Assembly: GCF_000381885.1 (NCBI RefSeq)
Contig: NZ_KB907215.1
Span: 178,454 to 242,453 of the forward strand
Direction: 5' to 3'
DNA: 64,000 nt
Source of the DNA: Actinomadura atramentaria DSM 43919
GTDB taxonomy: Bacteria > Actinomycetota > Actinomycetes > Streptosporangiales > Streptosporangiaceae
Part shown: piece by piece, positions 26,696 through 33,906 of the stretch
Position numbering within the stretch: the stretch's first letter is position 1
Layout of the letters: every line of letters begins with the position of its first letter
Position numbers and translations under genes: made by a program
Notes under the pieces: model-generated
The model's input: the letters and a program-made list of their open reading frames with translations, nothing else
Databases searched by the model: none
What the model was told of the DNA's origin: nothing

Positions 26696-27982
26696 TCAAC
26701 CGATCACGGGGGGCGCGGTGTCACCGTCGCCGCCGCCCCACACGTCCTCGTCCTCGACGAGCCAGGTGGAGCGTTCGTGCTCCTCCTCGCCCTTGCCGCC
26801 GCCACCGCCGCGACCGCCCATCGGCGCGCCGCCCGCACCGCCGGCGCCGCCCTTGGTGCCTGCGCCGAGGCCGGACCCGGCGCCCGCGCCGCGCAGCCCG
26901 GAGCCGGCCATGCCGCCGGGGAGCCCGCCCGCGAGGCCGCCTCCACCGAGACCGCCGCCGCCGAGGCCGCCACCGAGGCCGCCGCCACCGCCGCCGGGGA
27001 GGCCGCCGCCACCGCCGCCGAGGCCGAACGGGTCGCCGCCGAGGCCGCCGCCCGCGCCGCCGCCGCCGACACCGGCCAGGTCCGAACCGGAGCCGCCACC
27101 ACCGGGGTAGCCGCCGATGCCGCCACCGCCGCCCCCGATACCGCCGAGGCCGCCGCCCGCGCCGCCGTCGCCCAGGCCGCCGCCCGCACCACCGCCGGGG
27201 TAGCCGCCGAGGCCCGAACCGCCGCCGCCCGGGACGCCGGAGTAGTCGGGCATCTTGCCGCCCGCGCCACCGCCGACGCCGCCGAGGCCGCCGCCTGCAC
27301 CACCGCCGGGGATTCCGCCGCCGGGGACGCCCCCGTTGGGCGGCGGATTCGGGATGCCGCCATCGCGCTGGCTGTGCGGAAGATCCGTCGTCACGCTGGT
27401 GGGCAGGGCGTTGTTCGCCTCGACGGCACGGCCGCCGAGCCGGTTCATGTGCTCCTGCGCCGCTTCCTTCTCCGCGTCGCCGAACAGGCCCAGCGCCTCA
27501 CCGATCGTCTTACCGCCGAGCGCGATCGTGCCGCCCATCGGACCGGCGACCATCGTCCCCGCCGCGAAGACCGCGGCGTCGCCCTTGTCCGCCTTCGGCA
27601 TGCTGATGTGGCCGAAGAAGCCCTTCTTCGGGCGGTGCTCGACGTACCACTCGAGTTGCGGGCCGAACGCGCTGAGCGCGTTGCCCGTCTCGTTGGCGAC
27701 CTGGGCCATGCTGGCGGCGGACGTCTGCAGGCGCCCCATCTGCTTCACGGCCTCGTCGGCGTCGTCGCCCTTCCAGACGCTCTCAAGGTTCTTGGCCTGG
27801 GTGCGGAGCACCGCCGCCGCCTCGTTGAGCTTCTTGGCCGCGGACTGGTAGGTCTTCCCCGCGGTGATCACGCTCTGCGGGTCGGTGCTGTCCAGAATGC
27901 GGTTCATCTCGTCCATGCCCCCAGAGAAGGGAGTGGAGCTGATGCCGCCCTTGCGGATGTTATGCGTTTGCGGTGTCGTCAT
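26696..27982 (-). CDS. PPE-like/WXG-type secretion substrate with long glycine-rich C-terminus
   Basis: A 428-aa protein. Residues 30-120 are helical with a WKGDDADEAV turn typical of the WXG/PPE hairpin. A hydrophobic stretch (VFAAGTMVAGPMGGTIALGG) follows, then about 190 residues of GGGLGG/PGGG repeats. The acidic conserved end reads STWLVEDEDVWG...APPVIG. C-termini of this kind occur, as I recall, on large PPE-like proteins of actinomycete ESX loci. Expected to be exported, possibly forming cell-surface material. It lies between the small helical gene and the mycosin. Confidence 0.8.
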   Translation of the reverse strand: MTTPQTHNIRKGGISSTPFSGGMDEMNRILDSTDPQSVITAGKTYQSAAKKLNEAAAVLRTQAKNLESVWKGDDADEAVKQMGRLQTSAASMAQVANETGNALSAFGPQLEWYVEHRPKKGFFGHISMPKADKGDAAVFAAGTMVAGPMGGTIALGGKTIGEALGLFGDAEKEAAQEHMNRLGGRAVEANNALPTSVTTDLPHSQRDGGIPNPPPNGGVPGGGIPGGGAGGGLGGVGGGAGGKMPDYSGVPGGGGSGLGGYPGGGAGGGLGDGGAGGGLGGIGGGGGGIGGYPGGGGSGSDLAGVGGGGAGGGLGGDPFGLGGGGGGLPGGGGGGLGGGLGGGGLGGGGLAGGLPGGMAGSGLRGAGAGSGLGAGTKGGAGGAGGAPMGGRGGGGGKGEEEHERSTWLVEDEDVWGGGDGDTAPPVIG

Positions 27983-28011
27983 CGTCTATTCCCGTTCCAC
28001 GAAGCGCGCTG

Positions 28012-28398
28012 TCAGTACGCCGACGTGTTCCCATAGTTCGGGGTCGGAGGCGCCACGCTGGTGTTGACGCTGTTGACGGTCGCGGTGTTCTCGTCCTCGG
28101 ACTTCACGTGATTGCCGACAGCCTGGTTCAACGAGTTGATGACCGCCTGGTAGCTCTGGATCAACGCGTTGTACTGACCGTTGATGACGGTGTACGCGCT
28201 CTGTGTGTTCGTGCCGAGGTGCTGCGCGGTCGCGAAGCCGGCGCCGAGCTGCTGCGCCGTGACGTTCCCGAACTGCTGCACGTCCCCGGCCGAGCCGTCG
28301 CCGTTCTGCAGTTCGTTCAGGTTGTCCTGGAGGATCTTCAGGATCTTCTTGGCGGCGTCCCGGTCGATCTCGCTCTTGTTGCCTGGTCCAGCGCCCAT
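28012..28398 (-). CDS. Helical type VII-associated protein
   Basis: ATG 28398 with GGGAGG five bases upstream. The 128-aa product is largely alpha-helical (DRDAAKKILKILQDNLNELQ, and NALIQSYQAVINSLNQAV) with a polar Asn/Thr/Pro-rich tail ending NTSAY. No WXG turn is obvious. Size and location immediately before the PPE-like gene suggest it is its secretion partner, as PE proteins are for PPE. Family not firmly recognised. Confidence 0.7.
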   Translation of the reverse strand: MGAGPGNKSEIDRDAAKKILKILQDNLNELQNGDGSAGDVQQFGNVTAQQLGAGFATAQHLGTNTQSAYTVINGQYNALIQSYQAVINSLNQAVGNHVKSEDENTATVNSVNTSVAPPTPNYGNTSAY

Positions 28399-28505
28399 GT
28401 GAACCTCCCGTGGGGGTCGCGGGGACCCGTTCGTGCTGTGGTCCTGACTGGTGATCAGAGGCTGGGGCCGGACGATGCACAACGCCCCAGGTGTTTCCGC
28501 CGGGA

Positions 28506-28542
28506 GACCGGTCGACCGCGCCGGGGGCGCGGTCGGCCGGTC
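28506..28542 (-). terminator. 17-bp intercistronic hairpin after the esx genes
   Basis: Bases 28506-28522 pair with 28526-28542 with a single G-U wobble and a 3-base loop. The hairpin sits between the end of one WXG100 gene (28566) and the next gene start (28398). It probably attenuates or protects the esx mRNA, letting WXG100 proteins be made in excess. Confidence 0.7.
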
Positions 28543-28565
28543 ATGGCGGGTTCAGCCGCGCGAGG

Positions 28566-28856
28566 TCAGCCGCTGATCAGGTTGACGTTCGACTTCACCG
28601 TGTGCTGGCCGGTCTCGGCCGAGGAGTTGATGACCGCGCCGAGCTGCTGCAGGATGCGGCCGATGTCGGCGGCGGACGCCTCCCACTGGCGCTTGGCGTC
28701 GAAGTAGGCGTTCTTCGCGTCGTCCTCCCACTGCGCCAGCTTGTTCTCGACCGACTTCTCGAGGTCGTCGAGCTCCGACTGCATCTGGCTGTACTTCTGC
28801 TGGAAGGCCGCGTACGCCTGCTGCATGGCGCCGAAGTCCATCGAGCTGTAGCTCAT
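28566..28856 (-). CDS. WXG100-family protein with WED turn
   Basis: A 96-aa helical hairpin of canonical ESAT-6/CFP-10 length. The turn reads AQWEDDAKNAYFDAK, so the WXG glycine is replaced by Asp, as in some EsxB-side members. It is paralogous to the 29430-29720 product, which has the same WEDDA turn and similar helix 1. It lies 38 bases downstream of a canonical WXG100 gene and probably pairs with it as a secreted heterodimer. Confidence 0.88.
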   Translation of the reverse strand: MSYSSMDFGAMQQAYAAFQQKYSQMQSELDDLEKSVENKLAQWEDDAKNAYFDAKRQWEASAADIGRILQQLGAVINSSAETGQHTVKSNVNLISG

Positions 28857-28894
28857 TGTTCCTCCGTCTCGTCCCGGGGGGTGTGGGGGGTGGG

Positions 28895-29209
28895 TCAGCC
28901 GTTGAGCAGACCGGCGATGCGGTTCACGGCCTCGGTCTGCTGCTGCTCGCTGGCCTCGTAGTTGATCTTGGTCTGGACGAGCTTCTCGTGGAGCTGGTTG
29001 AGGACCTCGAGCACCTTGCCGAGCTCGCCGTCGAACTCGTTGTAGACCTTGGTGAAGGCGCTGCCGGCCTCACCGATCCAGCGGCCGGAGAGCTGGGCGT
29101 GCTCCTGGCTGAGGTCGCCCTGGATCTTGCGGAGGTCCTGCGCCGCGGACTCGACCCGCTGGCCCGCCTGGGCCATTTCCGCTCTGTCGACCGAAGACTT
29201 CTGACCCAT
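28895..29209 (-). CDS. WXG100-family protein (canonical)
   Basis: A 104-aa protein with the classical turn GRWIGEAGSAFTKVYNEF between two long amphipathic helices. It should be an EsxA/EsxB-type substrate of the EccC motor. It sits between two WED-type paralogues, either of which could be its heterodimer partner. No signal peptide, as expected for this family. Confidence 0.92.
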   Translation of the reverse strand: MGQKSSVDRAEMAQAGQRVESAAQDLRKIQGDLSQEHAQLSGRWIGEAGSAFTKVYNEFDGELGKVLEVLNQLHEKLVQTKINYEASEQQQTEAVNRIAGLLNG

Positions 29210-29429
29210 CAGTCATCCTTCCCGAGTAGCCTGTGAGCTCGTGTGTGGCGCGGCGGGTGCCGCTGTGCACCATCGACCGGTGTCAACCTGGGGAGCCCGG
29301 TCCGGTACGACGGCACGACGAACCGCGAAACCAGCACCAATGGTCACACATCGGATGAGACGGGGCCACCCGCCGAAAGGTTCGGCCGTTCGCCGGGTTT
29401 TTCCGATCATCGAAGGAGACCACGGGCAC

Positions 29430-29720
29430 TCAGCCCCACTGTTCGGTGTTCGAGCGCTCCGCGCTCTGGTAGTTGTCCCGTGCGGTGCCGATCGACTCGG
29501 AGAACTCCTGGACGCATTTCGCCTGGTCACGTGCGGCCTTGTCCCACTTCGCACGCGCTTCGAAGTAGGCGTCCCTGGCGTCGTCCTCCCACCGGGCGAG
29601 ACCGCTCTGGAGATCGGCTTCCAGCGTGTCCAGGAGCTGGACCATCTCGCGATGCTTGGTCTCGAACATCTGCTCGGCCTGCTGCATCGCCTGATAGTCC
29701 GTACTGAACGCCTGACTCAC
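29430..29720 (-). CDS. WXG100-family protein with WED turn, paralogue of 28566-28856
   Basis: GTG 29720 has GAAGGAG five bases upstream; an upstream open extension is not needed. The 96-aa product (MSQAFSTDYQAMQQAEQMFE) has the turn ARWEDDARDAYFEAR and ends NTEQWG. It is a duplicate of the 28566 gene: both share the MQQA helix and the WEDDA turn. It is separated from the canonical WXG100 gene by 220 bases, so it may have its own expression, and lies 84 bases downstream of eccB. Confidence 0.85.
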   Translation of the reverse strand: MSQAFSTDYQAMQQAEQMFETKHREMVQLLDTLEADLQSGLARWEDDARDAYFEARAKWDKAARDQAKCVQEFSESIGTARDNYQSAERSNTEQWG

Positions 29721-29804
29721 GAGAACTCCTTCGTCACGGCCTATTGCGGTCGAGACTGTAGCAAGACCGGATCGACCGGTCCGTAACATTTGACCATTTA
29801 TTGG

Positions 29805-31241
29805 TCATCCTGTCGTCGTTCCGCTCACGGGCAGGACCGCCTTCGCCGGGTCGAGGACCGGACCCTGCGGAACGAGGTTCAGCAGATTCGCGGGGACGGG
29901 CACCGAGTCGTTCTCGTCCGCCGAGATCGAGTAGCCGAGGGCCTTCGCGGTGTCGGGCGACTTCAGCGGGTACCGCCGTCCGTCGTCGGAGACGAACGAG
30001 TAGCTGTTGATCGCCGACACCGATCCGCCGGCCGGGAGCACGCCCGCCAGGACCGCGCTGCCCGGCGGGAGCACGACGTTGTCCACACCCGTGCCGGTCG
30101 AGGCGCCGGTGGGCGCGGGCAGGTCCTTGCCGCCGCCGATCTTCAGCTTCGCCCGGTCGTTGCTCTTGGCGGCGTCCGGATAGACGACGCACAGCGAGTC
30201 CGACGCGCTGAACGTCCCGGCCTTGATGCTCTCCTGCGGCAGGTTCGTGTCGAGGAGGTTCTTCGACGAGCGGTTGCTCGTCACCGCCGACGCCTCCAGC
30301 GGCACGTCGTGCCGCAGGCGGTAGCCCGCCGACGACTGGAGCAGCGCCGCCTGCACCTTGGAGATCCGCGCGACGCCGTCCGCGAGCAGGACGTACGGCT
30401 GGTCGCCGCCGCCGGTCGCGCTCTTGACCGCGTAGACCTGCCCGATCGTGCCGCGCAGGCCGCCCCGCAGGTTCGCCGGGCGCCCGTAGCCCTGGATGGC
30501 GGGCGCGGCGAAGTCCGGTCCGGCGGGCAGCGCGTTGACGAACGCGCTGGACACCGGTGTCGGCTGCGACACCTGCAGCACGGTCATACCGGCGTCGGAC
30601 ATCTTCATCCGCTGGTTGTTCCAGATCAGGAAGTTGCCGGTGGACCCGGCGCTGACGACGACACCGGTGGTCGCGTCGAGCGTCCGGCCGCCGACGTCCT
30701 GGCCGCCGACGAGCGACACGACGGGCTTGTTCACGCCGCCCCGGTCGATCTGCCGGACGCACACCGACCACGGCCCGCCGACGAGCCGCTTCTTGTCCGG
30801 CACGGTGTCGGGCGCGCCGGGGATGCCGATGAGCTGCCCGCGCGGGAACTTCGACAGCGACTTCGACGACACCGACTTCTTCTTGAACTCGCCGGAGCCG
30901 CCCGCGACGGCGAGCCGTCCCGACGCGTAGTTCGCGACGGGGCAGAGCGCCTTGCCGTCCTTCGTCGCGTCCGACTTGCACCAGACGTAGCGGTTGCCGG
31001 TCTCCTTCTCGATGAGGAGGACGCCGCCGTCGGTGATGCCCTTGGTGCCGCCGCCGAAGATCAGCCCGACGATGCCGAACGCGGCCGCGACGAGCACGCC
31101 GACCATGATCCCGGCGAACGTGCCGACGTTGAGCCGCCGCAGCGGCTGCTCGGGGTTGTCCGGCTGACCGAAGATGAGCGCCTGGGACGCCCGGTGCGTC
31201 ATCAGCCGGTGCGCCTGGAGCAGGTCCCGTTTCGTCTGCAT
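29805..31241 (-). CDS. eccB: Type VII secretion core component EccB
   Basis: A 478-aa protein of the usual EccB length. The cytosolic start QTKRDLLQAHRLMTHRASQALI is the family signature. One TM helix follows (about 43-65), then the extracytoplasmic repeat domain with paired cysteines (WCKS/LCPV, SVCVRQ, SLCVVYP). EccB forms the outer face of the ESX membrane pore. It begins 18 bases after eccD on the same strand. Confidence 0.95.
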   Translation of the reverse strand: MQTKRDLLQAHRLMTHRASQALIFGQPDNPEQPLRRLNVGTFAGIMVGVLVAAAFGIVGLIFGGGTKGITDGGVLLIEKETGNRYVWCKSDATKDGKALCPVANYASGRLAVAGGSGEFKKKSVSSKSLSKFPRGQLIGIPGAPDTVPDKKRLVGGPWSVCVRQIDRGGVNKPVVSLVGGQDVGGRTLDATTGVVVSAGSTGNFLIWNNQRMKMSDAGMTVLQVSQPTPVSSAFVNALPAGPDFAAPAIQGYGRPANLRGGLRGTIGQVYAVKSATGGGDQPYVLLADGVARISKVQAALLQSSAGYRLRHDVPLEASAVTSNRSSKNLLDTNLPQESIKAGTFSASDSLCVVYPDAAKSNDRAKLKIGGGKDLPAPTGASTGTGVDNVVLPPGSAVLAGVLPAGGSVSAINSYSFVSDDGRRYPLKSPDTAKALGYSISADENDSVPVPANLLNLVPQGPVLDPAKAVLPVSGTTTG

Positions 31242-31259
31242 GAGACGTGTTCTCCCGGA

Positions 31260-32678
31260 TCAGCCGGCGATGGAGCGGACGTAGTCGAACACGGCCGCGA
31301 CGCCGAGGGCGAGCGGGATCGTCGCCACGACGAGCATGATTTCGAGGATCTGCCCGGCGCGGCCCCAGAACGGGGTGGGCCGGTGGTTCGGCAGCCACAT
31401 CCCGACGCCGACGACGATCCCGGAGACGATGAGCGTCGGGACCAGGACGAGCAGCACGGCCTTGTTCGCCGAGTCGGCGTGGACGCAGCCGCCGACGGCC
31501 AGCAGCCCGAGGCCGATCGCGCCGGGGACGAGCAGCCACAGCTTCTGCGCGCGGCCGGTGAAGAACCGCGCGCCGCGCAGCAGCAGCACGACGGCGAAGA
31601 CCGCGGTCGTCACCAGGGTGAGCCAGCCGGAGTGGAACGCCAGCGGGATGAACGCGCCGATCGCGACGAGGCCCGTCGCGGCGACGCCGCCGGTGACGAA
31701 CCGGTCGGCGCGGACGGTGTTCTTCAGCACCTGGCGGCCGTCGACCATGAGCGTGTCGCGGCGCAGGTCGTCGGCGCTGCTCGGGACGGGCGGCAGCGCG
31801 ACGCGGGCCATCCGCATCGACGCGCCCGACAGCAGCGGCGTCAGCGCGAGCGCGATCACCAGGGTGATCGCGCCGACGCCCGCCGCGTCGGTGTCGAGGC
31901 CGAGCGGGATGGCGCTGTCGAGGGTGCCGAGGAGCGCGGCGACGGCGACGCCGTAGAAGACGGGCAGCGCGTCGGCGATGGCGAACCCGGCGATCGTCGC
32001 GACGAGCACGACGGCGCCGAACCCGGCGACGCAGTTGACCGCGCCGAGTCCGTGGAAGAAGTTCAGCAGCATCGCGCCGCGCTCATCGGTGGACGGCGCG
32101 TACAGGCCGGCGAGGAACGCGTACGGGACCGCGGCGTAGCCGACCCAGACGCCCGCGCCGACGTCGGCGAGCGCGCGCGACAGCGCGACGGCCCCCGCGA
32201 GCAGCAGTACGGCGGCGAGCCCGGCGGCCGCGGCCGTCGACACCGACGGGCCGGTCAGCGCGAGGATCACGACGCCCGCGATGAGCCCGCCGACGCCCCA
32301 GCCGAGCGCGAACCGGCGGGCGGCGTCCTGCCGCCACCGGTCGGGCCGGTCGTTGACGGCGGTCGCGACGACGTCCGGGACGTCGTCGAACGCCAGGTCG
32401 GGAAGCTGCGCCATGCGGGGCCGCAGATAAAGGAGGTCACCGTCGCGGACGCCCGCCTGCTGCGGCGTGCTCGACGGGTCGAACGGAGCCTCGTCGAGCT
32501 TCTGGATCACCCAGCCGCCGTGCGCGAGCCCGGCGTCGGCGAGGTTCTGCCCCGCGTAGTGCAGCATCGTGGGGTACAGCTCGGCGAACGTCGCGTCGGC
32601 GGGCAGCGCGATGTCGACCCGGCGTTTGGGTCCGACGAGCGTGATCCGGCAGAGGTCGGCTCCAGGGGGCGCGCTCAC
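31260..32678 (-). CDS. eccD: Type VII secretion core component EccD
   Basis: GTG 32678 (GAGG five bases upstream) is chosen over a longer open frame because residues 8-90 then form the complete ubiquitin-like domain (CRITLVGPKRRVDIALP... ...VRDGDLLYLRPR) that starts EccD proteins. About eleven membrane helices follow to residue 472, giving the usual length. EccD dimers line the ESX pore and contact EccB and EccC. It heads a leftward run with eccB and the WXG100 genes. Confidence 0.95.
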   Translation of the reverse strand: MSAPPGADLCRITLVGPKRRVDIALPADATFAELYPTMLHYAGQNLADAGLAHGGWVIQKLDEAPFDPSSTPQQAGVRDGDLLYLRPRMAQLPDLAFDDVPDVVATAVNDRPDRWRQDAARRFALGWGVGGLIAGVVILALTGPSVSTAAAAGLAAVLLLAGAVALSRALADVGAGVWVGYAAVPYAFLAGLYAPSTDERGAMLLNFFHGLGAVNCVAGFGAVVLVATIAGFAIADALPVFYGVAVAALLGTLDSAIPLGLDTDAAGVGAITLVIALALTPLLSGASMRMARVALPPVPSSADDLRRDTLMVDGRQVLKNTVRADRFVTGGVAATGLVAIGAFIPLAFHSGWLTLVTTAVFAVVLLLRGARFFTGRAQKLWLLVPGAIGLGLLAVGGCVHADSANKAVLLVLVPTLIVSGIVVGVGMWLPNHRPTPFWGRAGQILEIMLVVATIPLALGVAAVFDYVRSIAG

Positions 32679-32981
32679 GACTTCCTCGCAAGTTGTCTGG
32701 TACGGGAGCGGGGTGACAACGGGGAATGGTGCCACGTCGGCCGCACCGCCCGTCGTCGGACAGGTGGCGCGAAGCAGACTAGCGATCCCAACAGTAGGCA
32801 AATCGACCTGTCATCGCGCAAGCGGATCGCCCCCGTCCGTCGCCGCACGGCTCCACACCCCCGTCCTGACATTCGGCGCACGGACCGTAGCAGTCACCGC
32901 GGACATCCAGCACGTTCTCACACGATCGTGACCCGATCGCGAGAAGTCAGACGCCTCTCGTCCTCGACGAGTTCGGAACTT
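32679..32981 (-). promoter_or_regulatory. Upstream region of eccD
   Basis: A 303-base gap between the hybrid SUKH gene and eccD, moderately AT-richer than neighbours (for example around 32780-32810). It must hold the promoter for eccD-eccB, but I cannot fix a convincing -35/-10 pair. Confidence 0.4.
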
Positions 32982-33842
32982 CTAGGTGTCGCGGGCGGCG
33001 GAGCGCATCAGCTCCAAGACGCCTTCCTCGCGTTCGGCTGCGGTGAGGCCGTAGTCGAAGCTGTAGGTGAACTCGGCCTCGCTGAAGTTCGTCAGCCACA
33101 TCGCGCAGTAGTTGCCGGGCATGAAGCACGGTTCCAGTTCGGTGTGGACGCGTGTGACCTGTTCCGGCCGGACGCCCTGCGCCTCCAACCGGTCCCACAG
33201 CGTGTGCTCGGGGTGCTGGACGCCGACGGCGACCGTCTCCGCCTCGACGCGCCGCCGCCCGCCGGGCTCCTCGACCTCGAACGAGACGCCCGCCGGGAAG
33301 CTCAGCGCGTGCCGGATCGTCTCCAGGACGCGCGGCCACCACGCCTCCGCGTCGTCCAGCGCGGTCGCGTCGATCGCGAGAAGCCGCCCGCGCAGATCGC
33401 GGAACACGTCCACGGGCGCGCGGTCGCCCGGCGCGCGCAGCGCGGGCAGCGCCTCGTCCAGCGCGAGCAGCGACGCGGCGAACGCGGCGACATCGCGGTT
33501 CACGGTCATCGGGTCGGCGTCGGCGACGACGAACACCGCGCGGACCGTGCCGTCGCCGTCCACGCACATCTCCGCGCCCTGGTCCGTGCCGACGCGGCAC
33601 CAGGACGCCGCCGCCGCGTCCGGGTCGGGGAAACCGATCAGGTCCGTGTAAGCGGCGAGGCCGAGCGGGTCTCCGTCGTTCGCGACGAAGTACGGCCAGA
33701 CGTGGGCGGGCAGCCCGACGTCGCGCAGGAACGCGGCGGAGTCCCTGGGCAGCGCGAGGCCGTCCAGTTCGGCGGGCGCGAAGCGGCGGAGCCCTTCGTC
33801 TCCGAAGTGCGCCGCCAGCCGTTCCCGCAGATCAGCCGTCAT
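32982..33842 (-). CDS. SUKH-4-like domain fused to deaminase-like domain
   Basis: A 286-aa protein. Residues 1-130 resemble SUKH-4 immunity proteins (AAFLRDVGLPAHVWPYF, later VFVVADADPMTVNRDVAAFAAS). Residues 165-286 contain RVHTELEPCFMPGNYCAMWL, that is a [ST]E-x-x-PC-x6-C motif (Cys239, Cys246) like the second zinc motif of YwqJ/SCP1.201-type deaminases. No separate H[AS]E catalytic motif is seen upstream, so the deaminase half may be inactive or divergent. It could be a toxin-immunity hybrid or an immunity protein using a dead toxin fold as decoy. It lies between eccD and the NTPase gene. Confidence 0.7.
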   Translation of the reverse strand: MTADLRERLAAHFGDEGLRRFAPAELDGLALPRDSAAFLRDVGLPAHVWPYFVANDGDPLGLAAYTDLIGFPDPDAAAASWCRVGTDQGAEMCVDGDGTVRAVFVVADADPMTVNRDVAAFAASLLALDEALPALRAPGDRAPVDVFRDLRGRLLAIDATALDDAEAWWPRVLETIRHALSFPAGVSFEVEEPGGRRRVEAETVAVGVQHPEHTLWDRLEAQGVRPEQVTRVHTELEPCFMPGNYCAMWLTNFSEAEFTYSFDYGLTAAEREEGVLELMRSAARDT

Positions 33843-33906
33843 CCCTCGAACCCCGCTCGTATCGCCCGCCGTCCGGTCTCCTGCAACATACCGACCGCCC
33901 CGGCCG

